Part shown: in pieces, positions 26,845 through 33,752 of the stretch
How the letters are laid out: every line of letters begins with the position of its first letter
Position numbering within the stretch: position 1 is the first letter of the stretch
Assembly: GCA_001898035.1 (NCBI GenBank)
Contig: MKRX01000006.1
Coordinates: 815,653-879,652, forward strand
Length of the DNA stretch: 64,000 nt
Reading direction: 5' to 3'
From: Armatimonadetes bacterium 55-13
GTDB taxonomy: Bacteria; Armatimonadota; Fimbriimonadia; Fimbriimonadales; Fimbriimonadaceae
Notes under the pieces: generated by a model
Told to the model about the DNA's origin: nothing
Database searches by the model: none
The model's input: only the letters and a program-made list of their open reading frames with translations
Translations under genes and position numbers: made by a program

Positions 26845-27977
26845 GCTTCCTTAATCGAACCCGCCCAAACCTCAAACCTTTTGGCCTTCTCCAAAATCGC
26901 CTCGCCCGCAGCCGAAGCTTCCGTACAGGTTAGCACCGCTTGCCCCGCCCGTGAAAGCACGATTTGCGTCAGCAAACTCCGCCGTCGTTCATCCAAATCG
27001 GAAAGGATATCGTCCAACAAAAGCAGTGGAGGCGAACCCGTATGGCGTCGACCAAAGGCTAAAGTCGCCATCTTCGTGGAGATCACCGCCGTCCGCTGTT
27101 GACCCTGTGAACCGAACAGCCGAGCCTCCCGTGAGTCCACCAAAATTTCCAGGTCGTCCCGATGCGGCCCTACCACGGTCGTGCCTCGGGCAATCTCGTG
27201 AGAACGACTCTCCGCCAGCTTGGCAAGCGCTGCTTCGTAGGTTGCCGCTTCGTCCTTCTCCAGGTAACTCAACGCCAGCCCTTCACCCTGCCCCATCTCT
27301 TCGTGAATCTCTTGCGCCAAGGGCCCCAGACTCGCCACAAACTCCCGTCGAGCTAACCGAATCCCTGCCCCGTGGTTCGCCAACTGGTCCTCCCATATCT
27401 CAAACGACTCCGCCGGATGATGCCGCTCCCGAGAATCCTTCAGCAAGGCGTTTCTTTGCTCCAGAGCGCGCTTGTAGAGGGTCAGGTGGCGCAAATATGC
27501 CGGATAGAGGGAGGAGAGCTCTAAATCGAGAAATAGACGCCTTTCCGAGGGCTCTCCACGGACGATCTCCATGTCCGCCGCGCTCACGCAGACACAAGGC
27601 AGCCTGCCAATCAGATCGGCCGCTCGTGGCAGTCCCAGTCCATTCAGGCTCGCCTTCTTCCGAGTGCCACGCTCGATGGACATCCCCAGCTCCGTCTCCG
27701 TCGGCAAGATCTTCGCTGAAACTGTCGCCTTGTCCGCTCCGTCCCGAATCGCTTCCGCATCCCGCTGACCTCTCAGCAACCGAGTCGTCGAAAGCAGATA
27801 CAAAGATTCCAGAAGATTCGTCTTTCCTTGTGCGTTCGGACCCGAGACCACGTTGAACCCTGGCGACAGCTCCAAGTCCAAGGCTTCGTAGTTTCGGAAT
27901 TCCCTCAGAGAAACGCTGCCCACCGCATGCAACGGGCGTTCTTCCACATCTCTTGATAATTCTTCAAAGGCATGCAT
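26841..27977 (-). CDS. recF: DNA replication and repair protein RecF
   Basis: A 378-residue SMC-like ATPase that loads RecA at gaps with RecOR. It has Walker A GPNAQGKTN (residues 46-54), the signature GSQGQQRT (288-295) and Walker B LLLLDDILSDLDERRR (about 317-332), with the SLREFRNYEALDLEL start typical of RecF. Length is normal. A leader of about 15 residues before the conserved region suggests Met1 is not certain. It is the first gene of recF-dciA-comEC. dnaA, dnaN and gyrB, its usual neighbours, are not in the window. Confidence 0.95.
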   Translation of the reverse strand: MHAFEELSRDVEERPLHAVGSVSLREFRNYEALDLELSPGFNVVSGPNAQGKTNLLESLYLLSTTRLLRGQRDAEAIRDGADKATVSAKILPTETELGMSIERGTRKKASLNGLGLPRAADLIGRLPCVCVSAADMEIVRGEPSERRLFLDLELSSLYPAYLRHLTLYKRALEQRNALLKDSRERHHPAESFEIWEDQLANHGAGIRLARREFVASLGPLAQEIHEEMGQGEGLALSYLEKDEAATYEAALAKLAESRSHEIARGTTVVGPHRDDLEILVDSREARLFGSQGQQRTAVISTKMATLAFGRRHTGSPPLLLLDDILSDLDERRRSLLTQIVLSRAGQAVLTCTEASAAGEAILEKAKRFEVWAGSIKEA

Positions 27978-28012
27978 TCAAGATCTATTGTTACTATTAA
28001 GGACAACAAAAC

Positions 28013-28200
28013 TGTGGAAAACGCACAGCCGCAGGGGGAACGTGTAAGTTTACGCAGACCGTTTTGAATCTGAAACGGTTAAGAGAGCATAAAAACCTAA
28101 TGTGGAAAACGGTGTGGGAAAACTCCGAGATGTATAAGTTTCGGAGGACCAGTTTTAAACACATGAAACGGCGTCCGCAGTCTTCCACCACGTTTCCACA
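28013..28200. repeat. Tandem ~88-bp unit with DnaA-box-like sites upstream of recF
   Basis: TGTGGAAAA occurs at 28013-28021 and 28101-28109, and its near-complement GTTTCCACA at 28192-28200. TGTGGAAAA is the complement of TTTTCCACA, a fit to the relaxed DnaA box TTWTNCACA. After each of the first two boxes come TAAGTTT (28045, 28135), a CCgTTTTgAA/CCaGTTTTaAA stretch and GAAACGG (28072, 28165), so the region is an imperfect tandem duplication. It fills the 227-bp gap between recF and the RDD gene. It could be an origin, a DnaA-regulated promoter or a leftover. Confidence 0.5.
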
Positions 28201-28204
28201 AGCC

Positions 28205-28951
28205 TTACAGGAGGCCATGTTCACGACCGTATTTCATCACTGCGGCCTCTGCTAGGTACAGCGGATGGACATTCGCAATAGGCGCGATGCCCCGCTTGGC
28301 CGCGATCGGTTGATATACTTCTCGGATCAATTTGTCCTGAACTGGAGAGGGAAGCTCAGGAAATCGATCTGCAAACCGACGGAGCGCGTTATATTCCTCA
28401 ATGGTCATCCCACGCAGCTCGCCCACCTGGTGTTCCAAAGGGTGAACCCCTACCGTATGCGGCGCCGGAGTGAAGTAGGGAATCGCCCGTTTTTCATGTA
28501 CGACCACGGTGTTCGAAACCAAATCGCCAAGTCGTTGGGATCGAGGAGTAGTAAACATCGCGAGCAGTCCAATGAAGTAGGTTCCGGGAAACATATCTGC
28601 GGGTCGGAGCAGATTTCTCCCAATCGCCGCTCCAACGGTCAAGGGGAGACCGTCCGCCATCTTCACCCGAATTCCCACCGCCTTCTTTCCCAAGGTTTGG
28701 CCATTCCAAAACGCCTCAAAGGCGATAAAGTAGACCAACCACCCGAAGACCACCACGAAGACGGTGATGACCGTTGAAACCGTCGGGCTGACAAATTGGA
28801 AGATCTGTCCCACGGCCATAACGAGCGCGATGTCCAGGAACAAAATCAGAATTAGGTCGAGGATATGCGCCAGAATCCGGCTTCCGATACTCGAAAGTCG
28901 GTAAGTTATGATCGTCTTCTCGGGGCTTAGCACCGCGAGGTCGTTCTGCAC
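28205..28951 (-). CDS. RDD-family membrane protein
   Basis: A 248-residue protein. Residues about 20-165 form the RDD domain, with three hydrophobic segments and the motifs GSRILAHILDLILI (Arg and Asp in the first helix), WNGQTLGKKAVGIRV and RSQRLGDLVSNTVVV. The C-terminal 90 residues are soluble, ending in a helical segment with no clear family. RDD proteins are mostly uncharacterised; some act in ion antiport. It is read away from the DUF58 gene with only 31 bp between the starts; RDD and DUF58 genes are often neighbours. Confidence 0.88.
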   Translation of the reverse strand: MQNDLAVLSPEKTIITYRLSSIGSRILAHILDLILILFLDIALVMAVGQIFQFVSPTVSTVITVFVVVFGWLVYFIAFEAFWNGQTLGKKAVGIRVKMADGLPLTVGAAIGRNLLRPADMFPGTYFIGLLAMFTTPRSQRLGDLVSNTVVVHEKRAIPYFTPAPHTVGVHPLEHQVGELRGMTIEEYNALRRFADRFPELPSPVQDKLIREVYQPIAAKRGIAPIANVHPLYLAEAAVMKYGREHGLL

Positions 28952-28982
28952 GATCCGATGCTACCCGGCACAAGGGATGTCA

Positions 28983-30290
28983 ATGGTACCAACGAAGCGA
29001 TTCTGGGGGATGGTTGCTCTAGGAATACCCATCGGAGCCATTGCCTACCAAGCCGGCCAGCCGGTGCTTTTGCTTGTGTACAACTTGGCGCTCTTAGCCG
29101 TTGCATGGATCTCGCTCAAACTTGGACCAAACCCCGCTCAGCTAACCATCCGCAGAAAGTTCGATCCCGTCCTCTCCGTCCGCGCCGCCAATAAGATCGA
29201 CCTCATCCTTGAGAACCAGGGACTTGAGCCCATCTCAGGACGACTCCGCGATGAACCCCCCGCCGGATGCACCGCCACCAATTTAGAATTCGGCTTCTCT
29301 GTCCCCGCCGAGCGTGAAACCGAACTCGGCTACTTCCTCACCCCGCTTGAGCGAGGCAGCGATTTCTTCCGCGGCACCTACGTCCGACTCCGGTGCCCCC
29401 TCGGCCTGGTAGAGCGTCAAGTCAAGCTCCCCACCGAGCAGCCCGTCCGCATCTACCCCAACGTCCTCGCTCTCAAAGAGTTCGAGCTCCTCAAGCAGCA
29501 AGGCCGTCTCCGAGAGATGGGCATCCGACGCTCCCGCCAACGCGGCCTTGGAATGGAATTCGAATCGCTTCGCGACTACGCCGAAGGCGACGACTACCGA
29601 AAGATCGACTGGAAAGCCACCGCCCGACGCTCCAAACTCATCGTCCGCCAGTTCGAGCAAGAACGAAATCAAGCCGTCATCATCGTCATCGATATCGGCC
29701 GGGGCATGCTCTCTGAGGTTAACGGCGTCCGCAAACTCGACCACGCCCTCGACTCTTGTCTCATGCTCACCCACGCCGCTGCCATGGCTGGCGACTTCGT
29801 GGGCTTGCTGGTCTACTCAGACGTCGTAAAGCGCTACATTCCACCCCGAAAGGGCCGTAATCAGATCGGGATCATCATCGAAGCCCTTCACGACCTCGTC
29901 GCTGAACCCGTCGAAAGCGACCCCCGCGCCGCCTTCTCATACCTCTCCGCCCGCTGGAAGCGCCGCGCCCTCTTGGTCACGTTTACCGATTGTGAGCACC
30001 AAGAGAAAGCCGTCGAACTCACCACCGCGCTCGGCCCCCTCGTCCGCCGGCACCTAACGTTGGTCGCCCGCGTGTCGGACCCTAAGATCAAAGAGGCAGA
30101 GAGAGCGTCTCTAGAAAAAATAGAAGGCATGTACCAACGCGCGGCCGCCGCCTTCCTGGTCAAAGATCGAGTGGATGCCGGTCTGGTACTCTCCGTGGCC
30201 AACATCCACAGTCTAGAGGCGGAACCGCAAGACCTCGCCTCCGCCCTCGTGAACTTCTACTTCATGGTTAAAGAGAAGTCGATTCTCTAG
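28983..30290 (+). CDS. DUF58 domain protein
   Basis: A 435-residue protein with two N-terminal membrane segments (about 8-45), a beta-rich middle, and the DUF58 core GLGMEFESLRDYAEGDDYRKIDW (key DYxxGDDxRxIDW at about 193-206). A von Willebrand A-like fold follows, with IVIDIGRGM. DUF58 proteins usually work with MoxR AAA ATPases in envelope or enzyme maturation; no MoxR gene is seen here. ATG 28983 has AAGGG six bases upstream; ATG 28977 is possible but too close to it. Confidence 0.9.
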   Translation: MVPTKRFWGMVALGIPIGAIAYQAGQPVLLLVYNLALLAVAWISLKLGPNPAQLTIRRKFDPVLSVRAANKIDLILENQGLEPISGRLRDEPPAGCTATNLEFGFSVPAERETELGYFLTPLERGSDFFRGTYVRLRCPLGLVERQVKLPTEQPVRIYPNVLALKEFELLKQQGRLREMGIRRSRQRGLGMEFESLRDYAEGDDYRKIDWKATARRSKLIVRQFEQERNQAVIIVIDIGRGMLSEVNGVRKLDHALDSCLMLTHAAAMAGDFVGLLVYSDVVKRYIPPRKGRNQIGIIIEALHDLVAEPVESDPRAAFSYLSARWKRRALLVTFTDCEHQEKAVELTTALGPLVRRHLTLVARVSDPKIKEAERASLEKIEGMYQRAAAAFLVKDRVDAGLVLSVANIHSLEAEPQDLASALVNFYFMVKEKSIL

Positions 30291-30307
30291 GTCATTTGCT
30301 TAAGCGA

Positions 30308-31180
30308 CTAACAAGAAGCCAAGAAATGGCCACCCGCCAGTAGTCCCTTCTTCTCACCCGCTTCTGAGCCATTGAAGTTCTCATCTTCGAGTTCGATACA
30401 TACCGCGCCATCGTAGCCCGCGTCTGCCAAGATCTGGAACGCCCGAATCCACCGTACACATCCGTGACCCGGAATCGTGTAGCGCCAATGATGACTCCCA
30501 AAGCCATGCCCCTTCGAAAAGGTCGCTGGCTGCTCGGTCCCAAACTCATACAGCGCCTCGTCCACGATCTCCGTGTCCTTGCCGTGGATGTGATAAACGC
30601 GGTCCTTGAACTCCGCCACAAACCGAATCGGATCGATCGCCATTCGGACCAAGTGCGAAGGATCATAGTTCACTCCCACCGCCATCGAAGGACACTGCTC
30701 AAAACAGGCTCGATATCCTTCCGGCGTACAGCAGAGCGCCCCCGGACCCGGCCAGCCCTCAATCACCAATCGGGCGTTATGCTTCTCTAAGTGGGGTACC
30801 AACTCATTCACGCCCTCCACCATGTAGCCAAAGTTTTCGTTGCGTGGCTTGCTCGGGTCCTCCGGCAACATCACCAAGAAGTGATTCCTCACGCCATGAG
30901 CCGCGCAAGCCTCGATGTAGGCCGCATTGCGGGCAACCGCATCCTTTCGCTTCATGGCATCCGCGCTAATCAGTCCCTGCCATTCCGCCAAATCAACCGA
31001 CCCGACATGAAGGCCCGCCGCTTTCACTGCCTTGGCCGATGTATCTCCATCGCGCCCAAGGTCCACCACGCCCATCTCATTCGACTTTGCCCAAGCAATC
31101 AGCCCATCAAGGTCCTTCTGCCAGTCGCTCCATCCTCGTCGAAAGCCAATCTGAAATCCACCCGTCCGCGTTGTCAGCAT
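30308..31180 (-). CDS. Sugar phosphate isomerase/epimerase-type TIM barrel protein
   Basis: A 290-residue member of the AP-endonuclease-2/xylose-isomerase-like family. Metal-site residues can be placed in RLVIEGWPG (Glu), VGVNYDPSHLVRM (Asp, His), VYHIHGKDTE (His, Lys, Asp) and CIELEDENF (Glu). Family members isomerise or epimerise sugars, inositols or related compounds; the substrate cannot be fixed. No signal peptide is visible, so it is cytoplasmic. It converges on the DUF58 gene with 17 bp between stops, and lies in the stretch carrying most of the glycosidases. Confidence 0.9.
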   Translation of the reverse strand: MLTTRTGGFQIGFRRGWSDWQKDLDGLIAWAKSNEMGVVDLGRDGDTSAKAVKAAGLHVGSVDLAEWQGLISADAMKRKDAVARNAAYIEACAAHGVRNHFLVMLPEDPSKPRNENFGYMVEGVNELVPHLEKHNARLVIEGWPGPGALCCTPEGYRACFEQCPSMAVGVNYDPSHLVRMAIDPIRFVAEFKDRVYHIHGKDTEIVDEALYEFGTEQPATFSKGHGFGSHHWRYTIPGHGCVRWIRAFQILADAGYDGAVCIELEDENFNGSEAGEKKGLLAGGHFLASC

Positions 31181-31221
31181 GTTGCGCGGAGCTTATCCCA
31201 TTCCCCACGCCTTTGCCGACC

Positions 31222-32073
31222 TCACTCAGGTGAAAATGCAGTTTCATTGAGGCGAGGCACCAACTGCGTTAAAACCTGCTTCACCCGCTGAAACTTCGCA
31301 AATGTCCAATTCATTTCTCGTGCAATTTTTGTCGCCTCATCGCCCGTCCCCGATGCGAACAACTTCTCCGAAGAATGAAAGTAAGAAGCCGTGTACCGGT
31401 CCGCGTCCAATTCTCTCAATGTCCGCGCAAACTGGATCGGATCCTCGATCGGCAGCATCGGCGAGATGCAAACCCCAACCTTCAACCCCGCCGCCTTCAG
31501 CTCTCGAACCGCGTCCAGCCGCCGCTCGATACTCGCGCACGAGGGCTCAAATCGTTTCCGAATCTCATCGCTGTCCGTCGTAATACTCATGTTCACTCGC
31601 AGGTGCTTAAATCGCTTCAGGATCGAAATATCCCGCGTCACCAGCGGACTCCGCGTCTGAATCACCACCCGAGGCTGATCCCGCCGCTCAGAAAGGTGTT
31701 CCAAAATGCTGCGACTCAATTCCGTACAAGCCTCGATCGGTTGATAAGGATCGGTAACCGAGCTCATGTAAATGCGAGCGTCCTCCAGGTTTCGCTGCTT
31801 GCCCAAGAGCGCCAGCGCGTTCTCTTTCACCTCAACCCACTTGCCCCAATTTGCCCGCTGCTCATCGTCCGGCACAAAGAACGCCGCATAGCAGTAGCTA
31901 CACCCAAACCCGCATCCGCGATAGGGATTCAGCGAGTAGTCATAGCTCCCGAGTCGCCCTTTCGTCGGCGTCAAAATGCTGCCCGCTTCCACCGTGCGAA
32001 TGGAAGTGCGCCCCAACTGTGTTGGAGTGCGCACCTGAGGCAACTCGAATAGCGAAGCCTGAATAGTAGACAT
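31222..32073 (-). CDS. SPL-family radical SAM protein
   Basis: A 283-residue radical SAM enzyme of the spore photoproduct lyase-like (Rv2578c/SplB-type) group. The iron-sulfur site is CGFGCSYC with Cys54, Cys58 and Cys61. YMSSVTDPYQPIE and VIQTRSPLVTRDI are further family landmarks. Whether it repairs DNA is unknown; most members of this subgroup have no assigned substrate. Its start codon lies inside a 14-bp perfect palindrome (32067-32080), suggesting tight transcriptional or translational control. It is divergent from the GH5 gene. Confidence 0.88.
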   Translation of the reverse strand: MSTIQASLFELPQVRTPTQLGRTSIRTVEAGSILTPTKGRLGSYDYSLNPYRGCGFGCSYCYAAFFVPDDEQRANWGKWVEVKENALALLGKQRNLEDARIYMSSVTDPYQPIEACTELSRSILEHLSERRDQPRVVIQTRSPLVTRDISILKRFKHLRVNMSITTDSDEIRKRFEPSCASIERRLDAVRELKAAGLKVGVCISPMLPIEDPIQFARTLRELDADRYTASYFHSSEKLFASGTGDEATKIAREMNWTFAKFQRVKQVLTQLVPRLNETAFSPE

Positions 32074-32080
32074 ATGTCTA
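32067..32080 (-). promoter_or_regulatory. Palindromic operator candidate over the start of the radical SAM gene
   Basis: TAGACATATGTCTA is a perfect 14-bp palindrome that contains the start codon (32071-32073). A third half-site TAGAC follows at 32084-32088, making GTCTA-TAT-TAGAC as well. The spacing recalls LexA-type boxes, but the half-site does not match a known consensus. Confidence 0.4.
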
Positions 32081-32169
32081 TATTAGACGAATTGTGAAGA
32101 AAACGTGTTCCTTTTTGCAGAATTTGCATGCAAGTAATATTGCCAGCCAAAGTGTGATAGGGTTAAAGG

Positions 32170-33192
32170 GTGAGCAGCGCAACGGATTTGGCGTTCTCCA
32201 CGCCCCGATACGGATTCAATTTCCAGTGGATGGTCTGGTGGGAAGAGGGAAGGATTCCCGCCCCAGCCGATGAACGTGCCCTCGACTTCATGGCCAAACA
32301 CGGCTTCAACTTCGTCCGCATTCCCACCGACTACCGGTTCTGGACCCCCAACCACCAGTATCTCCACCCCGAGGAGGAGGTCTTCGAACACGTTGATCGC
32401 TACCTTGAAGCCACTCGGCAGCGGAACATGCACCTCTCCTTCAATATCCACCGGGCTCCCGGCTACTGCATCAATTCCAATCACCTAGAGCGCCACAATC
32501 TTTGGCTGGATCGCATCGCCCAAGATGGGTTCGTCTCGCAATGGGAGATGATCGCCCGCCGCTACAAAGGCGTCTCCAGCGAATGGCTCAGCTTCGACCT
32601 CGTCAATGAACCCCCCGCGATCGGAGACTTCGATTTCACCCGAGATCGCCACGAAGCCCTTATCCGCCGTACCGTCTCCGCCATTCGGGCCGTCGATCCT
32701 GACCGCGCCATCGTGATCGATGGACTAGACGGGGGAAACCTCGCGATGCCAGAACTCGCCGACTTGGGCCTCACCCACAGCGGCCGTGGCTATCAACCCA
32801 TGACCGTCAGCCACTACGGCGCCAACTGGTGGGCGCCCAGCTCAAAGTTCCCCCTCCCCACCTACCCCGGTTGTGAATGGGACGGCAAGATCTGGGATCG
32901 AGACGCCATCGACGAGTGGTACGCCCCTTGGCGTGCTGTAGAAAGACTAGGAACCAAGATCCACATCGGCGAATTCGGCTGCCATAACAAAACCTCGAAT
33001 GAGGTCGCCCTAAAGTGGTTTGAGGATCTCTTCGGACTCTTTTGCCAGTACGGCTGGGGCTACGCTCTCTGGGGCTTTGAGGGCGCATTCGGGATCATCG
33101 GCCATGATCGCCCCGGAACGGTCTATGAGCAGAGGGATGGCTATCAGGTCGACCGTCAACTCCTCGACCTCATGCTTCAGAGCCGCGCCTAA
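32170..33192 (+). CDS. Glycoside hydrolase family 5 protein (cellulase/mannanase type)
   Basis: A 340-residue (beta/alpha)8 enzyme. The acid/base Glu is in FDLVNEPP (near 146) and the nucleophile Glu in HIGEFGCH (near 267). The RIPTDYRFW and FNIHRAPGYC segments are typical strands 2 and 3, and the WGYALWGFEGAFG strand 8 closes the barrel. GH5 cleaves beta-1,4 glucans, mannans or related chains. No signal peptide is visible, so it is likely cytoplasmic, which would suit short imported oligosaccharides. It starts at GTG 32170, with a TTGCATGCAA palindrome 37 bp upstream. Confidence 0.92.
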   Translation: MSSATDLAFSTPRYGFNFQWMVWWEEGRIPAPADERALDFMAKHGFNFVRIPTDYRFWTPNHQYLHPEEEVFEHVDRYLEATRQRNMHLSFNIHRAPGYCINSNHLERHNLWLDRIAQDGFVSQWEMIARRYKGVSSEWLSFDLVNEPPAIGDFDFTRDRHEALIRRTVSAIRAVDPDRAIVIDGLDGGNLAMPELADLGLTHSGRGYQPMTVSHYGANWWAPSSKFPLPTYPGCEWDGKIWDRDAIDEWYAPWRAVERLGTKIHIGEFGCHNKTSNEVALKWFEDLFGLFCQYGWGYALWGFEGAFGIIGHDRPGTVYEQRDGYQVDRQLLDLMLQSRA

Positions 33193-33515
33193 AGGATGTC
33201 CAGTCGGCGAATCTTGTCGTCCTCCACCGTGAAGCGGTAGTGGAACTCCAAAGGGCTCCCCGGGAAGTCGCCCGAGACCTTTGCCTGAACGGAAACCACG
33301 CCCTTGTCCTCTTTCGCCTCTAAGGGTTCCACGCTTAGGTTGTAGCTCGCCACGACCTTCTCTAACCACTCTTTAATCTCGTCATGACCGGTAAACAGGG
33401 CATCCTCGCCCTTGTCCCACACCACGGCTCCGGGAGCAAAGCAAAACAAGACCGCCGCCGTTTCTCGAGCGTTCTTGGAGCGGAAGTATTCGTCGACTGG
33501 TTTCGGTAAAAGCAT
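33189..33515 (-). CDS. NTF2-like (SnoaL-type) small protein
   Basis: A 108-residue cone-fold protein. The pattern ARETAAVLFCFAPGAVVWDKG, then GHDEIKEWLEKVV and a C-terminal EFHYRFTVEDDKIRRLDI strand set, is typical of the nuclear transport factor 2/SnoaL family. These include small isomerases, cyclases and ligand-binding proteins; activity cannot be predicted. Its stop overlaps the GH5 stop by 4 bp. The preceding sequence on this strand is the tail of a broken short-chain dehydrogenase gene, so the promoter of this gene may have been inherited from that lost gene. Confidence 0.85.
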   Translation of the reverse strand: MLLPKPVDEYFRSKNARETAAVLFCFAPGAVVWDKGEDALFTGHDEIKEWLEKVVASYNLSVEPLEAKEDKGVVSVQAKVSGDFPGSPLEFHYRFTVEDDKIRRLDIL

Positions 33516-33527
33516 GGCAATTCCAGA

Positions 33528-33662
33528 CTATGCGGTCGGGATGGTACCCCCATCGATGACAAACTCGGTTCCTGTGATGGAAGCCGCCCGAGGGGAAGCG
33601 ATAAAAGCAATTAAGTCGGCAACTTCGGCCGGCTTTGCCGGGTTCCCAATCGGAATTCCGCC
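33528..33662 (-). pseudogene. Remnant of a short-chain dehydrogenase/reductase C-terminus
   Basis: The minus strand from 33662 to the TAG at 33528 reads [20 protein letters not shown], then [20 protein letters not shown] and IPTA. This is the classical end of an SDR enzyme (xPEEVAxxIxFLAS, ITGxxxxVDGG). Upstream the frame soon loses family resemblance and meets a stop (TAA) near the valS hairpin, so only about 45 residues of a normal 250 survive. It is a degraded gene or a fragment left by deletion. Confidence 0.8.
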
Positions 33663-33717
33663 ATCGGTCCTGCACGAGACGCGATCTCTGTATAGCCGAA
33701 CGAAGAAAGTTGGTGAT

Positions 33718-33745
33718 GGGGAGGAAAGTTAAACCCTTCCTCCCC
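33718..33745 (-). terminator. Hairpin terminator after valS
   Basis: GGGGAGGAA (33718-33726) pairs perfectly with TTCCTCCCC (33737-33745) around a 10-base loop, 7 bp after the valS stop. No T-run follows. Confidence 0.65.
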
Positions 33746-33752
33746 GCAAAGG

